From Peptococcaceae bacterium UBA7702 (GTDB lineage Bacteria > Bacillota > Dehalobacteriia > UBA7702): DNA of 44,207 nucleotides. Made by a program: the position numbers and the translations under genes. The DNA lies in contig DLGE01000014.1 in NCBI GenBank assembly GCA_002482535.1, positions 1-44,207 of the forward strand. Reading direction: 5' to 3'. Positions 15,865-23,629 of the stretch are shown here, piece after piece; positions within the stretch are counted from its first letter, which is position 1; every line of letters starts with the position of its first letter. The notes beneath the pieces were generated by a model that was not told the DNA's origin, did no database searches, and saw only the letters and a list, made by a program, of their open reading frames with translations.

Positions 15865-16530
15865 ATGTTTCGACGAATGAAACGGGATATCGATGCCGTG
15901 ATGGCCCGGGACCCGGCGGCAACTTCCCGCTTTATGGTCTTTTTGACCAGCCCGGGGCTGCACGCCATTTGGCGGCACCGGCGCGCCCATTGGTTTTATA
16001 AACACAACAGAAAAAATCTTGCCCAGCTGATCAGTTTCTTTAACCGTGCCTGGACCGGCGTGGAAATTCACCCCGCCGCGGAAATCGCCGAAGGCTTTTT
16101 CATCGACCACGGCATGGGCATCGTGATCGGGGAAACGACGGTGATCGGTGAAAATGTGACGCTGTACAAAGGTGTCGTTTTAGGCGGCACTGGCAAGGAG
16201 CACGGCAAGCGTCACCCTACCCTCGGCCATAACGTGGTGGTCAGTTCCAATGCCATCGTGCTGGGGTCCATCACCATCGGCAATAATGTCAAGATCGGCG
16301 CTGGCTCCGTAGTGTTAAACGACGTGCCGGATAACTGCACCGTTGTGGGGGTGCCCGGTCGCATCGTGGTGAAAGACGGATCTCGGGTGAATCAGGACAG
16401 CGGCGAAGTGGAAGACGGCAAACTGAGCGATCCCATATACGAGTGCATTTGCGATTTAAAAAAACGCGTGGAGTTCTTAGAGGCGGCCTGGGAAAAGGAG
16501 AAAGATCATCATGGCAATTCGAGTTTATAA
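15865..16530 (+). CDS. cysE: Serine O-acetyltransferase
   Basis: 221 residues from the ATG at 15865, which has GGAGGG 6 bases upstream; an ATG at 15859 directly abuts that site and is less likely. The enzyme makes O-acetylserine from serine and acetyl-CoA, the first step of cysteine synthesis. The left-handed beta-helix is clear from hexapeptide repeats (HPAAEIAEGFFIDHGMGIVIGE region, then GENVTL, GHNVVV, GNNVKIGAGSVV) with the catalytic-type DHGMG and HGKRHP histidines. It is the short form usual in Bacillota. It overlaps cysS by 20 bases and is under T-box control. Confidence 0.93.
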   Translation: MFRRMKRDIDAVMARDPAATSRFMVFLTSPGLHAIWRHRRAHWFYKHNRKNLAQLISFFNRAWTGVEIHPAAEIAEGFFIDHGMGIVIGETTVIGENVTLYKGVVLGGTGKEHGKRHPTLGHNVVVSSNAIVLGSITIGNNVKIGAGSVVLNDVPDNCTVVGVPGRIVVKDGSRVNQDSGEVEDGKLSDPIYECICDLKKRVEFLEAAWEKEKDHHGNSSL

Positions 16531-17971
16531 TACGCTGAAAAACAGCAAAGAAGTTTTTGTACCGGTAGAGCCGGGGAAAGTCAAGATGTATGTCTGCGGC
16601 CCCACCACTTATAACTACATTCATCTGGGCAATGCCCGGCCTCTCGTGGCTTTCGACGTGATCCGTCGATACTTTGCCTATCGGGGCTATGCAGTGACCT
16701 ACGTTCAAAATTTTACTGACGTTGACGATAAAATCATCAACCGCGCCAAAGAGGAAAAGCTAAGTCCCCAAGACCTGGCAGAAAAGTACATCAAAGCCTA
16801 TTTTGAAGACGCCGCGCGTCTGGGCATTCAAAAGGCCGACGTTCATCCCCGGGTTACCGAGCATATGGACGATATCATCGGTATGGTGCAGGGGATCATC
16901 GACCATGGCCTCGCTTACGAAGTAGACGGTGACGTTTACTTTGAAGTGCGTAGATTTGCCAGTTACGGCAAATTATCCGGTCGTTCTCTCGATGAGTTGC
17001 AGGCCGGCGCCAGGATCGCCGTAGGGGAACAAAAGCGGGATCCCCTTGATTTTGCCCTTTGGAAAGCGGCAAAACCGGGAGAACCCGCTTGGGATAGCCC
17101 CTGGGGCAAAGGCAGACCCGGCTGGCACATCGAATGCTCCGCCATGTCCGCGAAGTATCTCGGCAAAACCTTCGATATCCACGGCGGCGGCGCCGATCTG
17201 ATTTTTCCCCACCATGAAAACGAAATCGCCCAAAGCGAAGGTGCAAACTGCTGTGAATCCGCCCATTACTGGCTCCACAACGGTTTCATTACCACCAACT
17301 GCGAAAAGATGTCCAAGTCCCTCTGTAATTTCTGTCTTTTAAGGGAAATCCTCGATGAGTTCCCCGGTCCGGTGGTGCGTTTTTATCTAATGTCCACCCA
17401 TTACAGAAGTCCCCTTGACTTTGACGGTGAGAAACTGCTGGCCGCGGAAAAGTCATTGAGCCGCATTCATAACACTTACCGCACCGTGACCGCTAAAATT
17501 GCCAACCTGCCCAAGGATAGCGGCAGTGATGACGGCAGGAAAGCAGCGTTGATCAAGATCTGCGAGGAAGGCAAGGCAAAGGTCATCGACGCCATGAACG
17601 ACGATTTCAATACGTCTTTGGCCTTGGCCGCCGTCTTTGATGTCTGCAAGGAAGTCAATACCATGGTCAACGACAGAGCATTCCGTGGCGACGCCGCCAC
17701 CGTAGAGGGGCTTCAGGCCGTTTTGGCTTTTTTTGCCGAAATGGATTTGATTTTCGATGTGATCGTACCCAAAGAGGAAGAAACCGGCGACAACGGTGAC
17801 GCCCTTGCCAACGGTCTTCTTGCCATGGTGATGACGCTGCGCAGCAACGCCAGGGAGCATAAGGATTGGGCAACCGCCGATTTCATTCGCGACGAATTGA
17901 AAAAGCTAAATATCGTCATTGAGGATACCCCCCAAGGCCCCCGCTGGAAAAAGGAAAAGGTTCGGGGATGA
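16511..17971 (+). CDS. cysS: Cysteine--tRNA ligase
   Basis: 486 residues, class I aminoacyl-tRNA synthetase charging tRNA-Cys. The zinc-site/HIGH region CGPTTYNYIHLGNARP (near residue 29) and the KMSKS loop (EKMSKSLCNF) are present, as are WHIECSAMS and HHENEIAQSE, which provide further zinc ligands. DALIA-type C-terminal helical region follows. Its start lies inside cysE and its stop overlaps mrnC by 4 bases, so translation is coupled. Pairing of cysE and cysS behind a Cys T-box is a known Bacillota arrangement. Confidence 0.97.
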   Translation: MAIRVYNTLKNSKEVFVPVEPGKVKMYVCGPTTYNYIHLGNARPLVAFDVIRRYFAYRGYAVTYVQNFTDVDDKIINRAKEEKLSPQDLAEKYIKAYFEDAARLGIQKADVHPRVTEHMDDIIGMVQGIIDHGLAYEVDGDVYFEVRRFASYGKLSGRSLDELQAGARIAVGEQKRDPLDFALWKAAKPGEPAWDSPWGKGRPGWHIECSAMSAKYLGKTFDIHGGGADLIFPHHENEIAQSEGANCCESAHYWLHNGFITTNCEKMSKSLCNFCLLREILDEFPGPVVRFYLMSTHYRSPLDFDGEKLLAAEKSLSRIHNTYRTVTAKIANLPKDSGSDDGRKAALIKICEEGKAKVIDAMNDDFNTSLALAAVFDVCKEVNTMVNDRAFRGDAATVEGLQAVLAFFAEMDLIFDVIVPKEEETGDNGDALANGLLAMVMTLRSNAREHKDWATADFIRDELKKLNIVIEDTPQGPRWKKEKVRG

Positions 17972-18381
17972 AAGAAATGAGTTGGCAGGAAGCGGTCAAT
18001 TTGCCTTCTTTGACCCTGGCCTATATTGGTGACGGTGTTTATGAGCTGGCTGTCCGCCGTTATCTGCTGGGAAGCGGCATCAAAAAGGCGGATGAACTGC
18101 ATAAAGCAGCGGTGAAATACGTGAAGGCGACCTTTCAGAGTGATTTTTATCAGTTGCTTTTGGACGAGCTTCCCGAGGAAGAGCTGGCGGTGATGAAGCG
18201 GGGACGCAACGCCAAAACAAGCCGTCAGCCCAAAAGTAGCGGCGTTGCCGCATACCACAATGCCACCGGTGTGGAGGCGCTGGTGGGGGCTTTATGGCTC
18301 AGCGGCAATCAGCAACGCCTGGACGCGATCTTTTGCTTGTTGTTTGAGCGTATCGGCAACGAAAGAGGGGAAGACCAATGA
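17968..18381 (+). CDS. mrnC: Mini-ribonuclease III
   Basis: 137 residues: an RNase III catalytic domain without the double-stranded-RNA-binding domain. LAYIGDGVYELAVRRYLL is the family signature with the catalytic Asp, and RGRNAKTSRQPKS plus NATGVEALVGALWLSG are the conserved later blocks (Glu in VEALVGALW). In Bacillus it matures 23S rRNA ends. It overlaps both neighbours by 4 bases. Confidence 0.95.
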   Translation: MKEMSWQEAVNLPSLTLAYIGDGVYELAVRRYLLGSGIKKADELHKAAVKYVKATFQSDFYQLLLDELPEEELAVMKRGRNAKTSRQPKSSGVAAYHNATGVEALVGALWLSGNQQRLDAIFCLLFERIGNERGEDQ

Positions 18382-19118
18382 ACGAATATATTCCCGGCCG
18401 CAATGGCGTCGCGGAAGCGCTGAAAGCGGGGCGCGGTTTTGTGAAACTCTATGTCAGCGAAGGTAAAATCGAAGGCTCCCTCAAGGAGATTTTGGCCAAA
18501 GCGAAAGATGCCGGCATTCCCATTCAACGGGTGCCCAAAAGGAAATTGGATGCGATGTATGGCGGCAACCACCAGGGTGTGATCGGCGCTGTAGCCGCTT
18601 ACGCCTACGCTGAAATCGATGATATGCTATCGGCGGCGGCGGCAAAGGGGGAGGATCCCTTCTTGCTGATGCTGGCGGAAGTGGAAGATCCTCACAACCT
18701 CGGCGCGATGATGCGCACGGCGGAGATTGCCGGTGTTCACGGGATCATCATCCCCAAAAACAACAGCGTCGGTTTAAACGCCACCGTGGCCAAAACCGCC
18801 GCCGGCGCCGTGGAGTACTTGCCCGTGGCCCGCGTCGCCAACCTAGTTCAGACGGCCAAGGAATTAAAGGAGCAGGGGCTTTGGGTTTACGGCGCTGCGA
18901 TGGAGGGAACCTCCCTTTGGCGGCAGGAGATGAAAGGCCCCCTATTGCTGGTGATCGGCGGTGAAGATCGGGGCATTCCCCGTTTGCTGCTGCAAAACTG
19001 TGATTTTAAAGTGACCGTCCCCATGCAGGGTCATGTGCCCTTCCTGAATGCTTCGGTGGCAGCGGGGGTGATGATCTATGAGGTTATGCGGCAGCGGAGC
19101 GGAGGATCCGCCCAATGA
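18378..19118 (+). CDS. rlmB: TrmH/RlmB-family 2'-O-ribose RNA methyltransferase
   Basis: 246 residues. An N-terminal substrate-binding domain starts with IPGRNGVAEALKAG, followed by the SPOUT knot: EDPHNLGAMMRTAEIAGVHG (split motif I, NLG..RTA), IGGEDRGIPRLLLQNCD (motif II) and PFLNASVAAGVMIYEV (motif III, N.S.A). RlmB-type enzymes methylate G2251 in 23S rRNA and use S-adenosylmethionine; the YacO member of Bacillus holds this same place after mrnC. The exact site is inferred. Confidence 0.92.
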   Translation: MNEYIPGRNGVAEALKAGRGFVKLYVSEGKIEGSLKEILAKAKDAGIPIQRVPKRKLDAMYGGNHQGVIGAVAAYAYAEIDDMLSAAAAKGEDPFLLMLAEVEDPHNLGAMMRTAEIAGVHGIIIPKNNSVGLNATVAKTAAGAVEYLPVARVANLVQTAKELKEQGLWVYGAAMEGTSLWRQEMKGPLLLVIGGEDRGIPRLLLQNCDFKVTVPMQGHVPFLNASVAAGVMIYEVMRQRSGGSAQ

Positions 19119-19128
19119 AAAGAGAAGA

Positions 19129-19163
19129 GTGAAAAGTGAAAGGTGAAAAGTGAAAAGTGAAAA
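19129..19163 (+). repeat. Heptanucleotide tandem repeat (GTGAAAA), five copies
   Basis: Five units of 7 bases (four GTGAAAA, one GTGAAAG) just after the rlmB stop. It is non-coding and its unit is not a multiple of three. Confidence 0.9.
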
Positions 19164-19468
19164 GAAAAGGAAGCTTTGCTGTGCAAAGATAAAGTAAGTG
19201 AAGAGTGGAGAGGTTTACCGTGATGTTTTTTCGGGCTTCGGCAATCTGCATTTTGTCAACGATGGCCTTGGAACCACCGTTGCATAAAACCGTTTTTTTA
19301 CTCCGCGAACGCCAAGCACCCGCCAAATCTCCGCGCCTTTCGCAGAAAAAGTTAGGTAAATTTCATCCTTTTATCAGAAAATAGAACTTTTCCATTAGCA
19401 AACAAAGCGTTTTTTGTATCAATATACAAAAAATACAAAAATTACGCATATTTATCCCAAAAAGTGCT
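19164..19468 (+). promoter_or_regulatory. Gene-free region and leader of CRISPR array 2
   Basis: The right half (about 19330-19468) is AT-rich and ends ATATTTATCCCAAAAAGTGC plus T directly before the first repeat, matching the array 1 leader end at 17 of 20 bases. The left half has a short minus-strand reading stretch (19190-19300, ...CNGGSKAIVDKMQIAEARKNI) that looks protein-like but has no start or family; it may be a gene remnant. Confidence 0.65.
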
Positions 19469-20700
19469 GTCGCGCCTCACGTAGGCGCGTGGATTGAAAT
19501 GGAAAGAACCAACCTTCCGGCGCCGGCTGAATTAGGTCGCGCCTCACGTAGGCGCGTGGATTGAAATCACGATCAAGGCGACATCAAAAAAGGTTTTGTG
19601 TGTCGCGCCTCACGTAGGCGCGTGGATTGAAATGGGGAGACCGAGACCACCCGAGAGGTGACTAAAAGTCGCGCCTCACGTAGGCGCGTGGATTGAAATC
19701 CACAGAAAAACACTCTGGAGTAATGTCAAAGCCGTCGCGCCTCACGTAGGCGCGTGGATTGAAATAAAAATGACTAATTACGATTTAAAACTAAGCCGCG
19801 TCGCGCCTCACGTAGGCGCGTGGATTGAAATAACTCCGTGCAATACACGCCGCCGTTAATCACGGCCCGTCGCGCCTCACGTAGGCGCGTGGATTGAAAT
19901 CTTGGCCGGGACGCCATCGATGTAAAACTCGGTGGGTCGCGCCTCACGTAGGCGCGTGGATTGAAATGGATATCGCTGTGCCCCATCAAATATTGAGCTG
20001 TGTCGCGCCTCACGTAGGCGCGTGGATTGAAATCTTTACTACTTCGTCCGCTCCATCGTCGGCGTAGAGTCGCGCCTCACGTAGGCGCGTGGATTGAAAT
20101 CCCTCTCACTCCCTCGACGCAGAGCCGGTCTTTAAGTCGCGCCTCACGTAGGCGCGTGGATTGAAATCACTAAATAATAGCCCATTTTGAAAAATACGTG
20201 CGTCGCGCCTCACGTAGGCGCGTGGATTGAAATGGCAATGTCAAGCCTGCGCTCGTGAACTTGGGATGTCGCGCCTCACGTAGGCGCGTGGATTGAAATG
20301 TAACAGATGCTTTTGGCTGTGCGGGAACAGCAACGTCGCGCCTCACGTAGGCGCGTGGATTGAAATTCAAAAATGGACGTTATTGCATCCCATGCAGATG
20401 TGTCGCGCCTCACGTAGGCGCGTGGATTGAAATACTGGCTTCCTCCACCCAAATGCTGGTAATATTGAGTCGCGCCTCACGTAGGCGCGTGGATTGAAAT
20501 AGAAAATGGCAGCCGAAATTGAATAAATATACGAGTCGCGCCTCACGTAGGCGCGTGGATTGAAATCGACCTCCATACCACCATCAGATTGCACATATGG
20601 GTCGCGCCTCACGTAGGCGCGTGGATTGAAATCATGCGTGGCTCCGGGGTTTGGGCTTTCTGAGGATGGTCGCGCCTTACGTAGGCGCACGAATCATTAA
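19469..20700 (+). CRISPR. Type I-C-like CRISPR array 2, 19 repeats and 18 spacers, no adjacent cas genes
   Basis: Repeats of 32 bases starting GTCGCGCCT, loop CACGT, then AGGCGCG and TGGATTGAAAT. The 7-bp stem differs from array 1 by compensated changes while the last 11 bases are identical. Spacers are 34-37 bases. The last unit (20669-20700) is degenerate in its 3' half, which marks the old end and places the leader at the left, so it is read rightwards. Confidence 0.98.
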
Positions 20701-20747
20701 AAAAGAGCCGGATACCAGCTTTCACTGAACAACGCTCCGCTCCGGCC

Positions 20748-20775
20748 TTGCAAAAAGGAGAAAATGTGCTATATT
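20748..20775 (+). promoter_or_regulatory. Sigma-A promoter of degV
   Basis: TTGCAA (20748-20753), 16-base spacer, TATATT (20770-20775), about 88 bases before the start codon. Confidence 0.55.
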
Positions 20776-20862
20776 AAAACATAAGAAAAGATGGTTCTGA
20801 TAGCCATCCATAATCTGTTGCTGAAGAATTGAAGCGAATCATTCATCAAGGGGGTCATCATT

Positions 20863-21738
20863 ATGGATCGTTTTCAGCTTATGACAGATTCCGGCTGTGA
20901 TCTGCCCATGTCGCTTTGTAAAGAACGCGGGATCATTCCCTTACAGCTCAGTTACGAGATTGACGGCGTCACTTATCTTGATGCCATGGATCATGCTGAT
21001 TGTCATCGTTTCTATGAGTGGATGCGGGAGGGTAAAGTCCCCCATACCAGCCAGATTACGCCCAGTCAATACCTGGATTTTTGGAAAGACGCCCTTGCCC
21101 AAAAGGATTTGCCCATCGTTCATATCAGCATGGGCAGCGGCATTTCCGGTACCTATAACAATGCGCTAATCGCCAAAGACCAGCTTTTGCAGGAATTTCC
21201 CGACGCCCTTATTGATGTGGTTGATTCCACCTTGGCCTCGGTGGGTTACGGTATGTTGGCTTTGGCCAGCGCCGACCTGCGGGATCAAGGGAAAACCCCT
21301 GCGGAATGTGGGGCTTGGCTTAACGCCCATAAAGGGGAGATCAATACCTATTACACCACCGGAGACCTTTCTTATCTCTATCGCAGCGGCCGGGTAAGCC
21401 GGGCCGGTATGGTGATCGCTCACGCTTTGAATATCTGGCCCATCCTCAATCTTGACGCCGGGGGGCATCTGATTGTCCAGGAAAAGGCCAGGGGTAAAAA
21501 AAAGACGGTGCAGCGGATTCATCAGATCATAGGAGAGCTCTGCCCCCATCCCGAAAATCAGGTGCTCTTCATCTGCCATTCTGATATTTACGCCGAGGCC
21601 AAAGAATTTGGCGACGGGATCCAAGGGCAATTCGGGTTTAAGGATGTCTATTATACTTATATTGGTTCTACCATCGGCACCCATTCCGGTCCGGGTCTGA
21701 TGGCGGCGTTCTTTTACGGCAAACCGAGAACGATGTAA
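20863..21738 (+). CDS. degV: DegV family fatty-acid-binding protein
   Basis: 291 residues. The opening MTDSGCDLP (TDS.CDLP motif), the HTSQ block (KVPHTSQITPSQY), SMGSGISGTYNNA, VDSTLASVGYG and the C-terminal THSGPGLMAAFFYG are all hallmarks of the DegV family. Members bind a fatty acid and some act as FakB, handing it to the kinase FakA for phosphorylation; no fakA is in this window. AAGGGGG before the ATG is the ribosome-binding site. It lies between CRISPR array 2 and the methyltransferase island. Confidence 0.93.
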   Translation: MDRFQLMTDSGCDLPMSLCKERGIIPLQLSYEIDGVTYLDAMDHADCHRFYEWMREGKVPHTSQITPSQYLDFWKDALAQKDLPIVHISMGSGISGTYNNALIAKDQLLQEFPDALIDVVDSTLASVGYGMLALASADLRDQGKTPAECGAWLNAHKGEINTYYTTGDLSYLYRSGRVSRAGMVIAHALNIWPILNLDAGGHLIVQEKARGKKKTVQRIHQIIGELCPHPENQVLFICHSDIYAEAKEFGDGIQGQFGFKDVYYTYIGSTIGTHSGPGLMAAFFYGKPRTM

Positions 21739-21767
21739 GAGAGGGCCAAAAATCAAAAAGGCCTGTG

Positions 21768-21815
21768 TTGCATTGGTGTCATGCAAAAACGCATGACACC
21801 AATGCAATTTTGCAT
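21768..21815 (+). promoter_or_regulatory. Perfect 17-bp hairpin carrying two activator-like palindromes
   Basis: Arms TTGCATTGGTGTCATGC (21768-21784) and its exact complement (21791-21807) enclose AAAAAC; TTTT follows, so it can serve as the degV terminator. The same DNA holds two copies of a 14-base palindrome: ATGCAAAAACGCAT (21781-21794) and ATGCAATTTTGCAT (21802-21815), centres 21 bp apart (two helix turns), the spacing expected for upstream activator sites of the sigma-54 promoter downstream. Confidence 0.7.
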
Positions 21816-21901
21816 GAAAGAGGTATTCTTCGAAAAAATCGAGGTAGAATATAAAAGGATCCACGGTTTTAGCGTAGAATTACAATAGGAATGTCCAAAT
21901 C

Positions 21902-21915
21902 ATGCATTTTTGCAT
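21902..21915 (+). promoter_or_regulatory. Upstream activator-like palindrome
   Basis: ATGCATTTTTGCAT, a third copy of the 14-base palindrome, centred about 120 bp before the predicted sigma-54 transcription start. Confidence 0.6.
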
Positions 21916-22002
21916 GACAAGCAAAGAAATCGGGATTCCATATCCACCGCATCAACCCTTGCTCCGGCGCTTGAGGCCGCTTTTCTGAGGTGCCTGTTTC
22001 TC

Positions 22003-22018
22003 TGGCATGATTATTGCA
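22003..22018 (+). promoter_or_regulatory. Sigma-54 (-24/-12) promoter of the first methyltransferase
   Basis: TGGCATG-N4-TTGCA with the GG and GC elements at the canonical distance. The start site should be near 22029, leaving a leader of about 50 bases. An activator of the right class is encoded downstream at 23630. Confidence 0.85.
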
Positions 22019-22078
22019 TAAACAAAAAGGGAATAAAGCATAATCAATCAATTCTATGCTTGCCCGAAAGGAGATACT

Positions 22079-23494
22079 ATGAGATACGAATACCTCAGTC
22101 AAACAGATCTTGAAAGCATTCATGAAGCGACGCTGGAAATTTTAGAAACCATCGGTGTCCGCAGCAAATCTCAACGATTCTTAAAAACCTGCGCGGACCT
22201 TGGTTTGCAGGTTAAAGACGAGACCGTATATTTCCCCGGAAATCTGGTGGAACAAGCGATAAAAGATGTTCCCGGCCCCTTTACCCTCTATAGCAGAGAC
22301 GGTAAACATGACGTGGAACTGGGGGCCCCTGGTAAGGTTTATACCCAAACCTGCATTGGTTCTCCCTTTATCAATGATATCGAAACCGGCCGCCGCAAAC
22401 TGATCGCCAGCGACGATCTGGCCAATTTTATCCGGGTCTGCGACGGTCTCCCGAACATCGATATCATTTCCGCGATTTTCCCCAAGGATGTTGTGGAACA
22501 TGCCGCCGTTACCTGCGAAACCGCCATGCAGGTTAAAAATACCGGCAAACCCCTGCATATCTGTATCGAATCCGACCATGAAATGAAATACATCCCCAAA
22601 GTCCTGGCTGCTGCCGTCGGCGGCATGGATAAGCTCGTGGAAAAACCCATTGCTTATCTCCAGGTATCCCCCATCAGCCCCCTGGACTATGCCGTGGGTC
22701 CCGCCAACGGCCTTCTGGATACCGTTGAAGCCGGCTTGCCCCTGGGCATCATCCCTTGCCCCATGATGGGCGCCACCGGCCCCATGACCCTGATCGGCTC
22801 CGTCACCATGCACAACGCCGAAATGCTCGCCGGCGTCGTCGTGGCCGAGCTGATGAAACCTGGTCATCCCGTGGTGTTCTCCCCCCGCGTGACCTTCATT
22901 GATATGCGCACTGCCATCGGCCTTTGGGCTGCTCCTGAAATGGGCGTCGCCGGTCATTGCTCCGCCCAGATGGCTCTTTACTATAATATTCCCAACGAAC
23001 CCACCGGCTTCTCCTGTTCCTCCAAGATCTGTGATCAGCAGGCCGGCTTTGAAAGAATGTTTAACGCTCTCATTCCCGCCATCGGCGGCGCTTCGATCCT
23101 CGGTACCGCAGGCTCCATCGACAACGCCTTGATCGCCGACTACGCTACCATCGTCATGGACGACGAAATTAGCTCCATCATCAAACACGTGGTCAAGGGC
23201 AAGGAAGTGAACACCGACACCATGGCCGTGGAAGCCATTCGTGAAGTCGTCAACGGCGAAGGCAACTTCCTCGGCAGCGAACATACCCTGCGCCATCTGA
23301 GATCTGAAATCTGGAATCCCAGCCTCTGTGAACGCAGAACCTATGAATCCTGGGATGAAGGCCGCGTTTCCTATGGCGAAAACGCCCTGGCCAAAGCGAA
23401 GGATCTCTATGTGAACCACAAGTGCGCGCCCCTCACTGAGGAACAGAACGCCGCGGTGGATGCTGCGGTGAAGGAAGCTGTTGACCGCCAGTAA
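22079..23494 (+). CDS. MttB-family methyltransferase without pyrrolysine
   Basis: 471 residues, COG5598/MttB family, full length. Members take a methyl group from quaternary or tertiary amines and pass it to a corrinoid protein. The family C-terminal block is FSCSSKICDQQAGFE...; where pyrrolysine-type MttB has Pyl, this protein has Ser312 (aligned through Lys316). Non-Pyl relatives include MtgB (glycine betaine), MtpB (proline betaine) and MtcB (carnitine), so a quaternary amine is likely, but the substrate cannot be read from sequence. No corrinoid protein or corrinoid:folate methyltransferase lies next to it. GGAG precedes the ATG; transcription is from a sigma-54 promoter. Confidence 0.9.
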   Translation: MRYEYLSQTDLESIHEATLEILETIGVRSKSQRFLKTCADLGLQVKDETVYFPGNLVEQAIKDVPGPFTLYSRDGKHDVELGAPGKVYTQTCIGSPFINDIETGRRKLIASDDLANFIRVCDGLPNIDIISAIFPKDVVEHAAVTCETAMQVKNTGKPLHICIESDHEMKYIPKVLAAAVGGMDKLVEKPIAYLQVSPISPLDYAVGPANGLLDTVEAGLPLGIIPCPMMGATGPMTLIGSVTMHNAEMLAGVVVAELMKPGHPVVFSPRVTFIDMRTAIGLWAAPEMGVAGHCSAQMALYYNIPNEPTGFSCSSKICDQQAGFERMFNALIPAIGGASILGTAGSIDNALIADYATIVMDDEISSIIKHVVKGKEVNTDTMAVEAIREVVNGEGNFLGSEHTLRHLRSEIWNPSLCERRTYESWDEGRVSYGENALAKAKDLYVNHKCAPLTEEQNAAVDAAVKEAVDRQ

Positions 23495-23629
23495 ATGGTG
23501 CCTTTGTTGAAAGATATTTGATTTTGAAGAACGCTCAGCGTTCCTTTAGAGCCACCCGTTTTTTTAGAATGATAGCCTTGCTTCCATTTACGGTATAAAA
23601 TAGAACATTCGAAAGAGGTTGACGCAGAT

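Noticed and set aside
19774..20690. Minus-strand open frames repeating FNPRAYVRRD / FQSTRLREAR
   Set aside because: Translations of the array 2 repeat.
22181..23419. A 412-codon open frame on the minus strand
   Set aside because: It is antisense to the first MttB gene; it has a Gly/His/Asp-rich shadow composition and no ribosome-binding site or family.
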